Shown: positions 26,971 through 35,351 of the stretch, in pieces
How the letters are laid out: each line of letters opens with the position of its first letter
Numbering within the stretch: the stretch's first letter is position 1
NCBI GenBank assembly: GCA_003671195.1
Contig: QWPJ01000177.1
Span: 1-51,636 of the forward strand
DNA: 51,636 nt
Direction of reading: 5' to 3'
Source: Planctomycetota bacterium
GTDB taxonomy: Bacteria > Planctomycetota > Planctomycetia > Pirellulales > Pirellulaceae
Program-made: the position numbers and the translations under genes
Notes under the pieces: generated by a model
What the model saw: the letters and a program-made list of their open reading frames with translations, nothing else
Database searches by the model: none
Told to the model about the DNA's origin: nothing

Positions 26971-27387
26971 ATGAACCGAAAGAAAACAAACCGTAGGTGC
27001 CCTCAAAGAGCGCGTGGCCTAATGCAGATTGAAATAGTCATCGCAGCCTTGCTTCTGGGGGCCGTGATCACGGGCGTTGTCGGACTGAACTATCGACTGC
27101 TCGGGGTCGCCAAAGACACCAAGCATTACCAATTAGCCTTGCACGAGGCGGCCAATCAAATCGGATGGCTCAGCGCAGGGGGGCTCGATGGACTCGATCA
27201 ACGCATAGCGCAGGTCAAGCTTTCCGAGGACGTCGCAAGTGCTTTGCCCGATGGTAAGCTCGACGTCCAGCGGGTCGACGATTCAAGCGGAACCAAGGTC
27301 CTTGTTCAGATTCATTGGCAAAGGCCTGGAATGCCCACCTCGGTCGAGTTGACCGGATGGGTATCGACCAAGGAGGTCTTGCCATGA
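26971..27387 (+). CDS. Minor pseudopilin, GspI/J-like
   Basis: The 138-residue protein starts with a basic stretch and then a prepilin cleavage site RG/LMQIEIVIAALLLGAVITGVV. Cleavage after Gly 16 would leave Leu at +1 and the conserved Glu at +5. The hydrophobic N-terminal helix and a short globular domain of about 90 residues fit a minor pseudopilin. It overlaps the next pseudopilin gene by four bases. Which minor pseudopilin it equals cannot be fixed from sequence alone; I infer I-like from position and size. Confidence 0.85.
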   Translation: MNRKKTNRRCPQRARGLMQIEIVIAALLLGAVITGVVGLNYRLLGVAKDTKHYQLALHEAANQIGWLSAGGLDGLDQRIAQVKLSEDVASALPDGKLDVQRVDDSSGTKVLVQIHWQRPGMPTSVELTGWVSTKEVLP

Positions 27388-27902
27388 GAAACCGACGCAA
27401 AGGTTCGATGCTCGTGGAGCTCTGTGCGAGCCTCGCGGCAGGATCGATGGTCATGCTCCTGGGCATAACCATCATCGAGCGAGCGATGCACTGGACGCAA
27501 TCGATGCAGCAGCAAACCAATCTGCAACGCGAACTCAGTCAGCTTGCAAGCCGATGGCGAGAGGACTTGTCGAAAGCCGACCAATTCGATCATCGATCCC
27601 CAAGTCTTGTCGTGCTTGGGATGCCCGGCCAAGAAGTCACTTACGAATCGCTCGACGGACAGGTCCAACGACGAGTCATCCTCAAGGACGATCCGTCGGC
27701 CAAGCCGATCGGAACCGATCGCTACGAAATCGGAAGAGATTACCGAGCTCGTTTTGAACCCGAGACCTTAGTCGTCCAAGCCCTCAATCCGGCTGGAGAA
27801 GTGATCAACACGCGACTGCGAGTCGTTGGCAAAAAAATGGATCCTCGCTATCGGATCATCGAAGCCGAACCGGCAGGAGCAGCACCCGAGGTGTCCCCAT
27901 GA
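27384..27902 (+). CDS. Minor pseudopilin, GspJ-like
   Basis: The 172-residue product has a prepilin signal RRKG/SMLVELCASLAAGSMVML with Glu at +5 after a Gly at the cleavage site, followed by a globular domain with several short strands (PSLVVLGMPGQEVTYESLDGQVQRRVIL). Position between the I-like and K-like genes and the size agree with GspJ. The ATG at 27384 overlaps the preceding stop (ATGA); an in-frame start at 27315 would place the signal too far inside. Confidence 0.85.
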   Translation: MRNRRKGSMLVELCASLAAGSMVMLLGITIIERAMHWTQSMQQQTNLQRELSQLASRWREDLSKADQFDHRSPSLVVLGMPGQEVTYESLDGQVQRRVILKDDPSAKPIGTDRYEIGRDYRARFEPETLVVQALNPAGEVINTRLRVVGKKMDPRYRIIEAEPAGAAPEVSP

Positions 27903-28315
27903 GAGCCACAAGAAAACCCAAGCGATCCGGGGCGATCCTGATCGTCGCGTTAGTCGCTGTCGCCATATTCACCAGCTTAGCTGCCACGAATATCCGATCG
28001 GTACTGAGGCATCGCCAGGCCGTCAAGTCCGAGCGAAACATGATCCAAACCCAGTTGCTCTGCGAGGCCGGTTGCGACCGAGCCGCCTCGATGTTCGCGA
28101 TGAACCGAGAGTACGCCGGGGAGGTCTGGCTCGACCAGCAAGATCCCAGTACGGGTCTGGTCACCAAAGTCGACATTCGGATGGAGCGCAAGGACGGCAA
28201 GGCCATCGCGAGTGTACAAGCTTCTTTTGGGGGACTCCATCAATCCCCCCAGCGAATCCAACGCACCAGACACATCGTGTTAAGTGCGAGTCCCGAAGTC
28301 GAACCGAATCGCTAG
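27899..28315 (+). CDS. Minor pseudopilin, GspK-like, lacking Glu+5
   Basis: This 138-residue protein has a basic start and KRSG/AILIVALVAVAIFTSLAATNI. After cleavage residue +5 would be Val, not Glu. Lack of Glu+5 is the mark of GspK, which caps the pseudopilus with I and J. GspK usually has about 300 residues with a large inserted domain, so this one is much shorter and may have lost it. The start overlaps the previous stop by four bases. Its stop is 69 bases before the DUF1559 gene. Confidence 0.8.
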   Translation: MRATRKPKRSGAILIVALVAVAIFTSLAATNIRSVLRHRQAVKSERNMIQTQLLCEAGCDRAASMFAMNREYAGEVWLDQQDPSTGLVTKVDIRMERKDGKAIASVQASFGGLHQSPQRIQRTRHIVLSASPEVEPNR

Positions 28316-28384
28316 TTTGAAAAACACCGTTTCAACAAAACAAACCCATGTCCACCCTTAGGACGTCCACTGGTAGGAGAAAGA

Positions 28385-29272
28385 ATGATGAAGAAAAGAT
28401 TGACCAATCGCAGGCATACCCGAGCTGCATTTACCCTCGTTGAGCTGCTCGTGGTCATAGCGATCATTGGAATTCTCGTCGGCTTATTGCTCCCGGCAGT
28501 CCAAGCTGCACGGGAGGCAGCGCGGCGGATGTCCTGTGCGAACAACATCGCCCAGAACGGCTTGGCGATGCACAACTTCGAGTTCGCTGCCGAGCATCTT
28601 CCCAGCGGTACGATCAACGATTCAGGGCCCATCCGCAACGAGCCGATCGGGAAACATATCAGTTGGACCGTGCAGCTACTCCCGTACATCGAGCAGTCCT
28701 TCCTTTACAAGTCGATCGACCAATCGAAAGGCGTTTACGATCCTGCGAATGTTCCATCTCGCCGAGCTCAGATCGCATCATTTGTGTGTCCTTCGTATCC
28801 GCTTACGAGCAATATGGGTCCAGACAGCGACGATATCGGGATTTCGACGTATGCAGTATGTTACTCGAGTACCGAAGTCCCTTTGGACACCAATAATGAC
28901 GGGGTGTTTTATCTCGGGAGCCGGACGAAGTTCAGCGATATCGCCGACGGTTCCTCGAATACGATTTTTCTCAGCGAGAAGATCTCCGAGCAAGGAGATT
29001 TAGGATGGATGTCAGGAACCCGAGCGACGCTGCGAAATGCGGGGATCGATCCGCTTCCAAAAGGGTTCAAGGCGGTATCCTCGACGACGACTTCGAATCC
29101 CGATAGCGGCAGTTTGGTCATGGGTGGATTTTCCAGTTTCCATACCGGGGGCATCAACGCGTTGTATGGAGATGGTGGGGTTCGGTTCATCCCGGCCCGC
29201 ATTGAACCAGCGGTTTTTCAGGCCTTGGGCACCCGCAACGGCGGGGAGCTGAACACCGCCTTCGAATGGTAA
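28385..29272 (+). CDS. DUF1559 prepilin-like protein
   Basis: The 295-residue protein is of the DUF1559 family, greatly expanded in planctomycetes. It has a type IV prepilin N-terminus (TRAAFTLVELLVVIAIIGILVGLLLPAVQAAREAARR) with Ala rather than Gly before Phe+1. Near the end is the family word H-X9-DG (HTGGINALYGDGG, near 255). Function is unknown; the family is thought to be surface or pseudopilus associated. It ends the GspF/pseudopilin operon and could be its major pilin-like substrate, since no GspG-type gene is present. An ATG sits at 28385 and another at 28388; the choice is uncertain. Confidence 0.95.
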   Translation: MMKKRLTNRRHTRAAFTLVELLVVIAIIGILVGLLLPAVQAAREAARRMSCANNIAQNGLAMHNFEFAAEHLPSGTINDSGPIRNEPIGKHISWTVQLLPYIEQSFLYKSIDQSKGVYDPANVPSRRAQIASFVCPSYPLTSNMGPDSDDIGISTYAVCYSSTEVPLDTNNDGVFYLGSRTKFSDIADGSSNTIFLSEKISEQGDLGWMSGTRATLRNAGIDPLPKGFKAVSSTTTSNPDSGSLVMGGFSSFHTGGINALYGDGGVRFIPARIEPAVFQALGTRNGGELNTAFEW

Positions 29273-29280
29273 GCTCGCCG

Positions 29281-29332
29281 TAGCATGGGACTCCAGCCCG
29301 TGCGTCAATACTTCGCTAGCCGTCGCACGGGC
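29281..29332. repeat. REP-like element between convergent genes
   Basis: TAGCATGGGACTCCAGCCCGTGCG is followed by an 8-20 base spacer and the inverted word CGCACGGGC. GCCCGTGCG at 29296-29304 pairs perfectly with CGCACGGGC at 29324-29332 around a 19-base loop. The opening AGCATGGGACTCCAGCCCGTG is a form I associate with interspersed planctomycete repeats. It lies between the convergent DUF1559 and thioesterase genes, the usual place for REP elements, and could end both transcripts. Confidence 0.65.
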
Positions 29333-29430
29333 GCAGAGGCCGTTTTATACCCCACAAGTCTGATCTTGCTATCGAGCCGATAAAGTGCGATGGATAGCTT
29401 GTTCGGCGATCGCATGGACTTGGTGGCAGG

Positions 29431-29844
29431 TCAAATATCGATCGTCGTGCAGGTGCACGTCGAGCACGCGATGAGTCGATCGCGACTGTCGCGAATCTCG
29501 CACTCGACAAAACCCATCCGCAGTCCTCGTTGTTTGACTTTGGCCGTGGCTCTGAGCAATCGGCTCGTGACCGGACGCATGTACTGGATTTGCAGATCGA
29601 CGGTCGAAAAGTCCTGGCCGCTATCTAGCATTCGGCCAAAGGCGATCCCCATCGCCGCATCGGCCAAGGCTGCTAGGACCCCGCCGTGGACTCGACCCAT
29701 GGGGTTGTGCAACCGCTCGTCGACCTCCAAAGCCACCACGGCCAATCCCGACTCCTTATCTTCTTGGGTCGCTTGGGCGACCTGGAATCCAATCAGTTGG
29801 GAGATCGGGGCACTGGAAAAACGGTCGAAGGGCTCTTGTGTCAT
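29431..29844 (-). CDS. PaaI-type hotdog-fold thioesterase
   Basis: The 137-residue protein has a single hotdog domain. The signature is NPMGRVHGGVLAALADAAMG near residues 48-67: HGG binds the thioester and the Asp in ADAAMG is the likely catalytic acid. VDLQIQYMRPVTSRLL follows as in PaaI/YdiI-type acyl-CoA thioesterases, which hydrolyse aryl or acyl-CoA. I chose the ATG at 29844; an in-frame start at 30012 would add 56 residues with no relation to the family. It is a lone minus-strand gene between two plus-strand clusters. Substrate is not clear. Confidence 0.92.
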   Translation of the reverse strand: MTQEPFDRFSSAPISQLIGFQVAQATQEDKESGLAVVALEVDERLHNPMGRVHGGVLAALADAAMGIAFGRMLDSGQDFSTVDLQIQYMRPVTSRLLRATAKVKQRGLRMGFVECEIRDSRDRLIACSTCTCTTIDI

Positions 29845-29999
29845 TATTTTCGATACTTCAGAGGGCTTCAGCGGGCAGATCCTCGAAATCGAGGACGGGT
29901 TTTCACTACGAGACGGAATAACTTTAGCTATACTTGGAGATCCTCCAACTCCTAGTTGTCCGATTCTTGTTGTCCGATTCTTTTGGCTCCGATTCCGAA

Positions 30000-32819
30000 A
30001 TGGAAAGCACAACTCGACCCGTGTTCACACTTCACCTACCTACCGTGTCGTTCGTGGACAATCGCCTCTGCAATCGCCTCTGCAATCGCCTCTGCAGTCG
30101 CTTCGGTCGGACGGCCTGTTTGAACAGCCATCGCAGTGCACCCCGGTTTTTTTTGGGGCTCCTTTTGAAGCTCCTGTTGAAGCTCCTTCTGGCGCTGTGG
30201 CTCGTGCCGATGGCTCCTAGCGACGTTCGGGGTGCAACGCCTAGCGTTATCACGCCTAGCGAGACATCCGTAGGCCGGGGCGAGCAGGCAGGGAGCTTGA
30301 AAATTCTCCCTGAGATCCTGCACACCTCGGAGCGATACCCCGCGCAGGTTGCGGTCTTGCTCGTCGGATCCGACGGAGCAGCGATCGATGTGACAGGCCA
30401 GACGCAGTTGACATGGGAGGCTCAAGAGCCTGAACTTGCACGGTTCGAAGCGGGCCGATGGATCGCCTTGAAAACCGGTACGACGCAAATCACCGCTCGC
30501 TACGAACAACCTTCGGGTTCGATCGCAGCGCAAGCGACTCTCCATGTCGCTGCGGACTCGCCGGTGGCTTTCGATCGCGAGGTGATTTCGACGCTCACTC
30601 GCAGCGGCTGCAATCTCGGCACATGCCATGGGAACCTTCACGGCAAAGGGGGTTTTCGCCTGAGCCTCCGAGGCGATGATCCAATTTTTGATTACTACCG
30701 ACTGGCGGTCGAATTCGGACAGCGTCGTATCGATGCTTTCGATCCGTCCAAAAGTTTGATACTCACGAAGGCCACCGCAGCGCAAGCCCACCAGGGAGGC
30801 AAGCGATTCTCAGAGGACAGCTCCCACTACAGAGCGATCCTCGCTTGGATCGATCAGGGAGCCATGCAATCGAGCGCCCCGTCGGTCACTTCCCTGGAGG
30901 TCTTTCCGGCCAGTCAGCGGATTGTCCAGGGGAATCGACTCGCACGGATCATCGTCCAGGCTCGCTTCGCAGACGGTGCGGTCCGGGATGTGACAAGTTG
31001 GTCAAGGCTCGAACCGAGCTTGCCCTCAGGGGTCGAAGTCCGGGGTGACGGAACGATCGAGGCGGAGCATGCGATGGACCTTTCGATCGGGGCGACCTAT
31101 CTCGATGGCCGCTCGGCCTCGCGCATCGTGTTTCTTGGGGACTCGACTCTCAACCAAGTTTCCGGTCTTGCCCAAGGTTCGCTCCCCGGAGAGACCGACC
31201 ATCCTTACGACCATTCCTACAACCATCCTTACGACCGGACGATCGCCGAGCAGTCCGAGCAGCTTCAGATTTCTTTGGCCGATCGAGCCGACGATGGGAT
31301 GTTTATTCGAAGGCTCTTTTTGGCGACTGTCGGGCGGCTCCCATCGCCCGAAGAGACCTTGGAGTACCTTGCCGATCGGAGTCCGATGCGCAACGATCGG
31401 TGGATCGATCAGTTGCTTGCCGACCCAGGGTTCGACTATGCCTGGGCGATGCGTTGGAGCGATTTGGTTCGCAACGAAGACAAGGTGATGAGTTCCCGAG
31501 GAGCGAGTTTATTGCATGAATGGCTCCGTGAGCAGATCGCATCGGATCGCCCGCTTCAGGAGTGGATCGGCGAGCTCGTCTCGAGTCTCGGGAGCACGTA
31601 CGAGAATCCACCGGCCTCGTTCTATCGCACCCACCGAGACGCGGAGGTCGCCGCCGAATCGTCGGCTCAGGTTTTTCTCGGAGTGCGCATCGCCTGTGCC
31701 AAATGCCATAACCACCCGTTCGACCGATGGAAGCAGGACGACTACTATGGCTTGGCCGCCCACTTCACGACCCTCGAGCGCAAGCAGATCGACAACAAGC
31801 CCAAGGATGCATTGGACAAGCATGTGATTACCGGCGACGAGGTGATCTCGCTTAATGATAAAAAGCCCCAGATCAAGCATCCGGGGCGATCGAAGATGGT
31901 CGGTCCTTCCGGGCTGGGGTCAGTCCACACGCAAACCCGTGACGCTTCGGCAACTCAGGAGCTTGAGCCCCCGCCGAGCCGCACGGTTCTCCAAGACTTT
32001 GCAAGCTGGCTTACCCTGGACAATCGTCAATTCGATGCCAATCTAGCCAACCGGATTTGGTACCAGTACTTTGGCCGAGGGATCGTCGAGCCTCCGGATG
32101 ACTTTCGGGAATCGAATCCGCCGAGCAATCCCGAGCTTCTCGAACAGCTCGCTACGGATATGCGAGCAGAAGGCTATTCGCTCAAGCGGCTCTCGAGGAA
32201 TATCTTGGCAAGTTCGACCTTTGCCCGCGCGAGTATCGCCGAGTCGAGCGATGAGAACCTCTTGCCGACAACGCCCTACTTTGCCTCGTATCCTCTTCGA
32301 CGGCTCGCCGCCGAACCGTTGATCGACGCGATCAGCGAGGTGACCGGCGTCCCTAGTCCACTACGAACTGGGGATGAAGACAATTCGACGGTTTATAGTG
32401 CCATGCGAATGCCGGGTATCCCCAAAAAACCGGGATTTTTGACCACCTTCGGAAAACCGAATCGTCTGCTCGTGTGCGAATGCGAGCGATCGAGTCAGAT
32501 CTCCCTTGGGCAATCCTTGGCCATGACCAACGGGGTCGAAATTCGAGACAAGATCGCCGCCCCTAGCAATCGCCTCGATGGGTATGTCCAGCAACTTCAG
32601 TTGCATGCCAAGGGGGATTCGAGCGCGATGAGTCCCGAGCAAGTCATCGAAGAGATGTTCTTGAGAGCTTTGTCTAGAAAACCCTCCCAACGCGAGCTTC
32701 GCAGCAGCCTTGATGCGTTGGAGCCGACGGCCGATTCGGATCGAGCCGCGGTGCGTGTGGTCTTGGAGGATCTTCTCTGGGCGCTGCTCAACAGCAAAGA
32801 ATTCATGATGCTTCGCTGA
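30000..32819 (+). CDS. Secreted DUF1549/DUF1553 protein with Ig-like and cytochrome-like motifs
   Basis: This roughly 939-residue protein is of the planctomycete PSCyt type. In order it has an unusually long N-terminal region and a hydrophobic leader (RFFLGLLLKLLLKLLLALWL). A Big2-like domain over roughly 100-190 contains LTWEAQEPELARFEAG. Next come a CX4CH site (CNLGTCHGNLHGKGGFRLSL), DUF1549 with CAKCHNHPFDRWKQDDYYGL, and DUF1553 with FDANLANRIWYQYFGRGIVEPPDDFR. Only the CXXCH in DUF1549 is a standard heme motif; neither site is proved to bind heme. The start is uncertain: an in-frame TTG at 29934 is also open, and the n-region is long because of in-frame repeats at 30060-30095. The next gene is its usual DUF1501 partner. 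Function is unknown. Confidence 0.9.
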   Translation: MESTTRPVFTLHLPTVSFVDNRLCNRLCNRLCSRFGRTACLNSHRSAPRFFLGLLLKLLLKLLLALWLVPMAPSDVRGATPSVITPSETSVGRGEQAGSLKILPEILHTSERYPAQVAVLLVGSDGAAIDVTGQTQLTWEAQEPELARFEAGRWIALKTGTTQITARYEQPSGSIAAQATLHVAADSPVAFDREVISTLTRSGCNLGTCHGNLHGKGGFRLSLRGDDPIFDYYRLAVEFGQRRIDAFDPSKSLILTKATAAQAHQGGKRFSEDSSHYRAILAWIDQGAMQSSAPSVTSLEVFPASQRIVQGNRLARIIVQARFADGAVRDVTSWSRLEPSLPSGVEVRGDGTIEAEHAMDLSIGATYLDGRSASRIVFLGDSTLNQVSGLAQGSLPGETDHPYDHSYNHPYDRTIAEQSEQLQISLADRADDGMFIRRLFLATVGRLPSPEETLEYLADRSPMRNDRWIDQLLADPGFDYAWAMRWSDLVRNEDKVMSSRGASLLHEWLREQIASDRPLQEWIGELVSSLGSTYENPPASFYRTHRDAEVAAESSAQVFLGVRIACAKCHNHPFDRWKQDDYYGLAAHFTTLERKQIDNKPKDALDKHVITGDEVISLNDKKPQIKHPGRSKMVGPSGLGSVHTQTRDASATQELEPPPSRTVLQDFASWLTLDNRQFDANLANRIWYQYFGRGIVEPPDDFRESNPPSNPELLEQLATDMRAEGYSLKRLSRNILASSTFARASIAESSDENLLPTTPYFASYPLRRLAAEPLIDAISEVTGVPSPLRTGDEDNSTVYSAMRMPGIPKKPGFLTTFGKPNRLLVCECERSSQISLGQSLAMTNGVEIRDKIAAPSNRLDGYVQQLQLHAKGDSSAMSPEQVIEEMFLRALSRKPSQRELRSSLDALEPTADSDRAAVRVVLEDLLWALLNSKEFMMLR
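30060..30095. repeat. Three exact 12-bp units in the leader of the DUF1549/1553 gene
   Basis: AATCGCCTCTGC occurs three times in a row and encodes repeated Asn-Arg-Leu-Cys. A further 12-bp duplication (TGAAGCTCCTGT/TGAAGCTCCTTC) at 30166-30189 lengthens the hydrophobic leader (LLLKLLLKLLL). Confidence 0.97.
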
Positions 32820-32845
32820 TGCAAGGCCGATGAAAGGGCAATACC

Positions 32846-34237
32846 ATGGCTAAAGGATGTCTGGAATTCCAACGATCGATCCACCGACGGCAATGCTTAT
32901 TGCAAGCCAGCCAATTTGGGCTCGCTGGCCTTTTAGGTGGCGGGTTGAATCTTGCGGGGATCGGGAGTCCCCCGAGCGACTCGAAGCCTCGCAAGGCACG
33001 AGCCAAGAGTGTGATTTTTCTGCATCAGTACGGGGGCCCGAGCCATATCGATACGTTCGACATGAAGCCTGATGCGCCCGATGGAATCCGGGGGGAATTC
33101 AAGTCCATCTCGTCGGCCGTTGCCGGTTCGCCCGTTTGCGAGTACCTGCCCCGTTGGGGGGCTCAACTCGATCGCTGGGCCCAGATCCGCAGCGTCCATC
33201 ACGATATGAAAAACCACAATCCGGCTTGCTACTACTCCTTGACTGGAAAACGGCCCGCGACCGACGACATTCGATTGCGCGATACCCTGGAACTGTTCCC
33301 CGCGTACGGATCGAGTGTAGCGAAGTTCTCCGAGCCGGTTCCCGGCGTTCCCACCTTTGTGGCTTATCCTCACGTGCTTCGCGACGGTGCGATCGCACCA
33401 GGGCAGCACGCGAGTTTTTTGGGCAAGCAATACGATCCTTATTTTTTTCAGTCCGATCCGAATTCCGCCGAGTTCGGTCTACCGGAATTGCAGCTTCCAG
33501 CGAATATCGATTTGGCCCGTCTTCAGAGACGCCGTGGATTGGTCGAATTGATCGATCAGGAGAAACGGCTCATCGAGCAATCGTCCGACGCAAAAGGTTT
33601 GGACCAACTCCAGCAGCAAGCATTGAAGATTCTTTCATCGACCGGATTGAAAGACGCCCTGGACCTCGGAAGCGAAGACCCAGCATTGCGGGATGCTTAC
33701 GGACGCTCGACCTACGGTCAATCTTGTCTTTTGGCCAGAAGGCTCGTCCAATCCGGCGTGCGGTTCGTCACGGTCTATTTCTCCCAAAGCATCGGAGGCA
33801 AAGGGAGCGAGGGGTGGGATACCCACCAAGAGAACTTCAAGGACCTGCGCGAGCGGTTGCTCCCGATGAGCGATCAGACGGTCCCGACGCTCATCGAGGA
33901 CCTTGAATCCCACGGCTTGCTCGAGGATACCCTTGTCTTGTGGATGGGTGAGTTCGGACGGAGCCCGCAGGTCGGGGATCGGGATGGAAAAGGGCGAGGG
34001 CACTGGCCCGATTGCTACACTGTGATGATGGCAGGAGGTGGGATACAAGGAGGTGCGATCTACGGCGCTAGCGACGCCAAAGGGGCTTATCCTGCCTCCG
34101 ATCCAGTCGGCCCCGAAGACATCGCCGCGACCCTCTATTGGGCCTTGGGGATCGACCCCCATGCCGAAGTCTTCGACACCCAAGGCCGACCGCTTGCCAT
34201 TTCGACCGGCAATCCGATCGACAAGATTTTTTACTGA
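32846..34237 (+). CDS. DUF1501 protein, partner of the DUF1549/1553 gene
   Basis: The 463-residue protein is of the DUF1501 family, which belongs to the alkaline-phosphatase/sulfatase-like superfamily. Characteristic segments are FLHQYGGPSHIDTFDMKPDAPDGIRGEF near residue 53, QIRSVHHDMKNHNPACYYSLTG near 113, VTVYFSQSIGGKGSEGWDTHQENF near 310, and LWMGEFGRSPQVGDRDGKGRGHWPDCY near 372. The Asp/His-rich words likely bind metal. The N-terminus (HRRQCLLQASQFGLAGLLGG) resembles a Tat leader. AAAGGG lies 8 bases before the ATG. It is 26 bases after the DUF1549/1553 gene, the normal planctomycete pairing; the pair's reaction is unknown. Confidence 0.94.
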   Translation: MAKGCLEFQRSIHRRQCLLQASQFGLAGLLGGGLNLAGIGSPPSDSKPRKARAKSVIFLHQYGGPSHIDTFDMKPDAPDGIRGEFKSISSAVAGSPVCEYLPRWGAQLDRWAQIRSVHHDMKNHNPACYYSLTGKRPATDDIRLRDTLELFPAYGSSVAKFSEPVPGVPTFVAYPHVLRDGAIAPGQHASFLGKQYDPYFFQSDPNSAEFGLPELQLPANIDLARLQRRRGLVELIDQEKRLIEQSSDAKGLDQLQQQALKILSSTGLKDALDLGSEDPALRDAYGRSTYGQSCLLARRLVQSGVRFVTVYFSQSIGGKGSEGWDTHQENFKDLRERLLPMSDQTVPTLIEDLESHGLLEDTLVLWMGEFGRSPQVGDRDGKGRGHWPDCYTVMMAGGGIQGGAIYGASDAKGAYPASDPVGPEDIAATLYWALGIDPHAEVFDTQGRPLAISTGNPIDKIFY

Positions 34238-34258
34238 AACAAAAAAGAGAAAGCATCG

Positions 34259-35287
34259 ATGAGTCAATCGGTTACGATCGACGGAGTGGCATTGTCGCTT
34301 GCCAATCCGGTGAAGAATCCCATGCGTTGGATCGGCCAATCGGAACCCTTGAGGCAGTTGGCCGCCTGCTGGCTGACGGTTGCACCGGGCGATTTGCCCC
34401 TGACGCCCAGGCTCGTCGGAGTCCCGGGGGTCGGCAAGACAGCCCTTGCGATGGCCGCAGCGACGGCCCGCCAGCAGGAACTCTACATCTTCCAATGCAC
34501 CGCAGACACCCGGCCAGAGGACTTGTTGGTCACCCCGGTTCTGGCCAGCAACGGCAAGATCGCCTACCACGCCTCTGCCATGGTCACGGCCATGATCCGA
34601 GGGGGCGTTTGTGTTTTGGACGAAGGGAATCGGATGAATGAAAAATCATGGGCATCCTTAGCTCCGCTGTTCGACCAGCGTCGGTATGTCGAATCGATCG
34701 TCGCGGGGATCACCATTTCGGCCCATCAAGACTTTCGAGCCGCCGTGACGATGAACCAAGACGACTCGACCTATGAGATCCCCGACTACATCCTGAGCCG
34801 ACTCCAGCCGACCCTTCAAGTAGGATTCCCGAACCGAAAAGACGAGTTGGCAATCCTGGAGTACCATCTGCCGTTTGCCGAAGCGGACATTCTGGAGATT
34901 ACCGTCGATTTTCTCCAGCAGGCCCACTCGCTGAAACTCGATTTCTCGGCCCGCGATGGGATCAATGTTCTTCGGTACGCGATCAAGCGTCTTGCGGCGC
35001 AGGATTCTGGCCACCCGCTCTCGAAAGACAAGGCGTGGCATGAGGCCATCGTCGCATGTTTGGGGGATGAAGCCTTAGATTTGGCGGCCTTGGCCGAACG
35101 CAAACGCCAAGCCCTTGGGGGCAACACTCTGCCGATGGGCCTCGATGACTTCTTTTTCGATCCCGACGATCCGCTTCGCCCGCGTCATGACGATCTCGAG
35201 GATGAAGACCTCGACGATGAAGATCTCGATGATGACGACCTCGATGATGCGTTGGATGAGGATCCATCCGACGGCAAACGGCCGTAG
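34259..35287 (+). CDS. MoxR-like AAA ATPase with long acidic C-terminal tail
   Basis: The 342-residue ATPase has Walker [13 protein letters not shown] near residue 56 and Walker [13 protein letters not shown] near 117. An Asn-containing sensor region ([22 protein letters not shown]) and a C-terminal lid domain follow, as in MoxR/AAA_5 chaperones that load metals or assemble complexes with VWA partners. The last 35 residues consist almost only of Asp, Glu and Leu in a repeated [14 protein letters not shown] pattern. No VWA gene is adjacent, though two VWA proteins lie about 13 kb away. It follows DUF1501 by 21 bases, so it may be co-transcribed; no functional link is evident. Confidence 0.88.
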   Translation: MSQSVTIDGVALSLANPVKNPMRWIGQSEPLRQLAACWLTVAPGDLPLTPRLVGVPGVGKTALAMAAATARQQELYIFQCTADTRPEDLLVTPVLASNGKIAYHASAMVTAMIRGGVCVLDEGNRMNEKSWASLAPLFDQRRYVESIVAGITISAHQDFRAAVTMNQDDSTYEIPDYILSRLQPTLQVGFPNRKDELAILEYHLPFAEADILEITVDFLQQAHSLKLDFSARDGINVLRYAIKRLAAQDSGHPLSKDKAWHEAIVACLGDEALDLAALAERKRQALGGNTLPMGLDDFFFDPDDPLRPRHDDLEDEDLDDEDLDDDDLDDALDEDPSDGKRP

Positions 35288-35351
35288 ATATCACTTTTAG
35301 CCATTTAGCCTGTTTGGCTAGCCACTTGCGTGGATCGTTAGGGAATCGACC

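Noticed and set aside
33635..34570. 311-residue minus-strand open frame
   Set aside because: Antisense to DUF1501 and the MoxR-like ATPase; Arg/Gly/Asp-rich as expected from reversed codons.
35306..35320. TAGCC/GGCTA hairpin after the MoxR-like gene
   Set aside because: Only a 5-base stem, too short to call.
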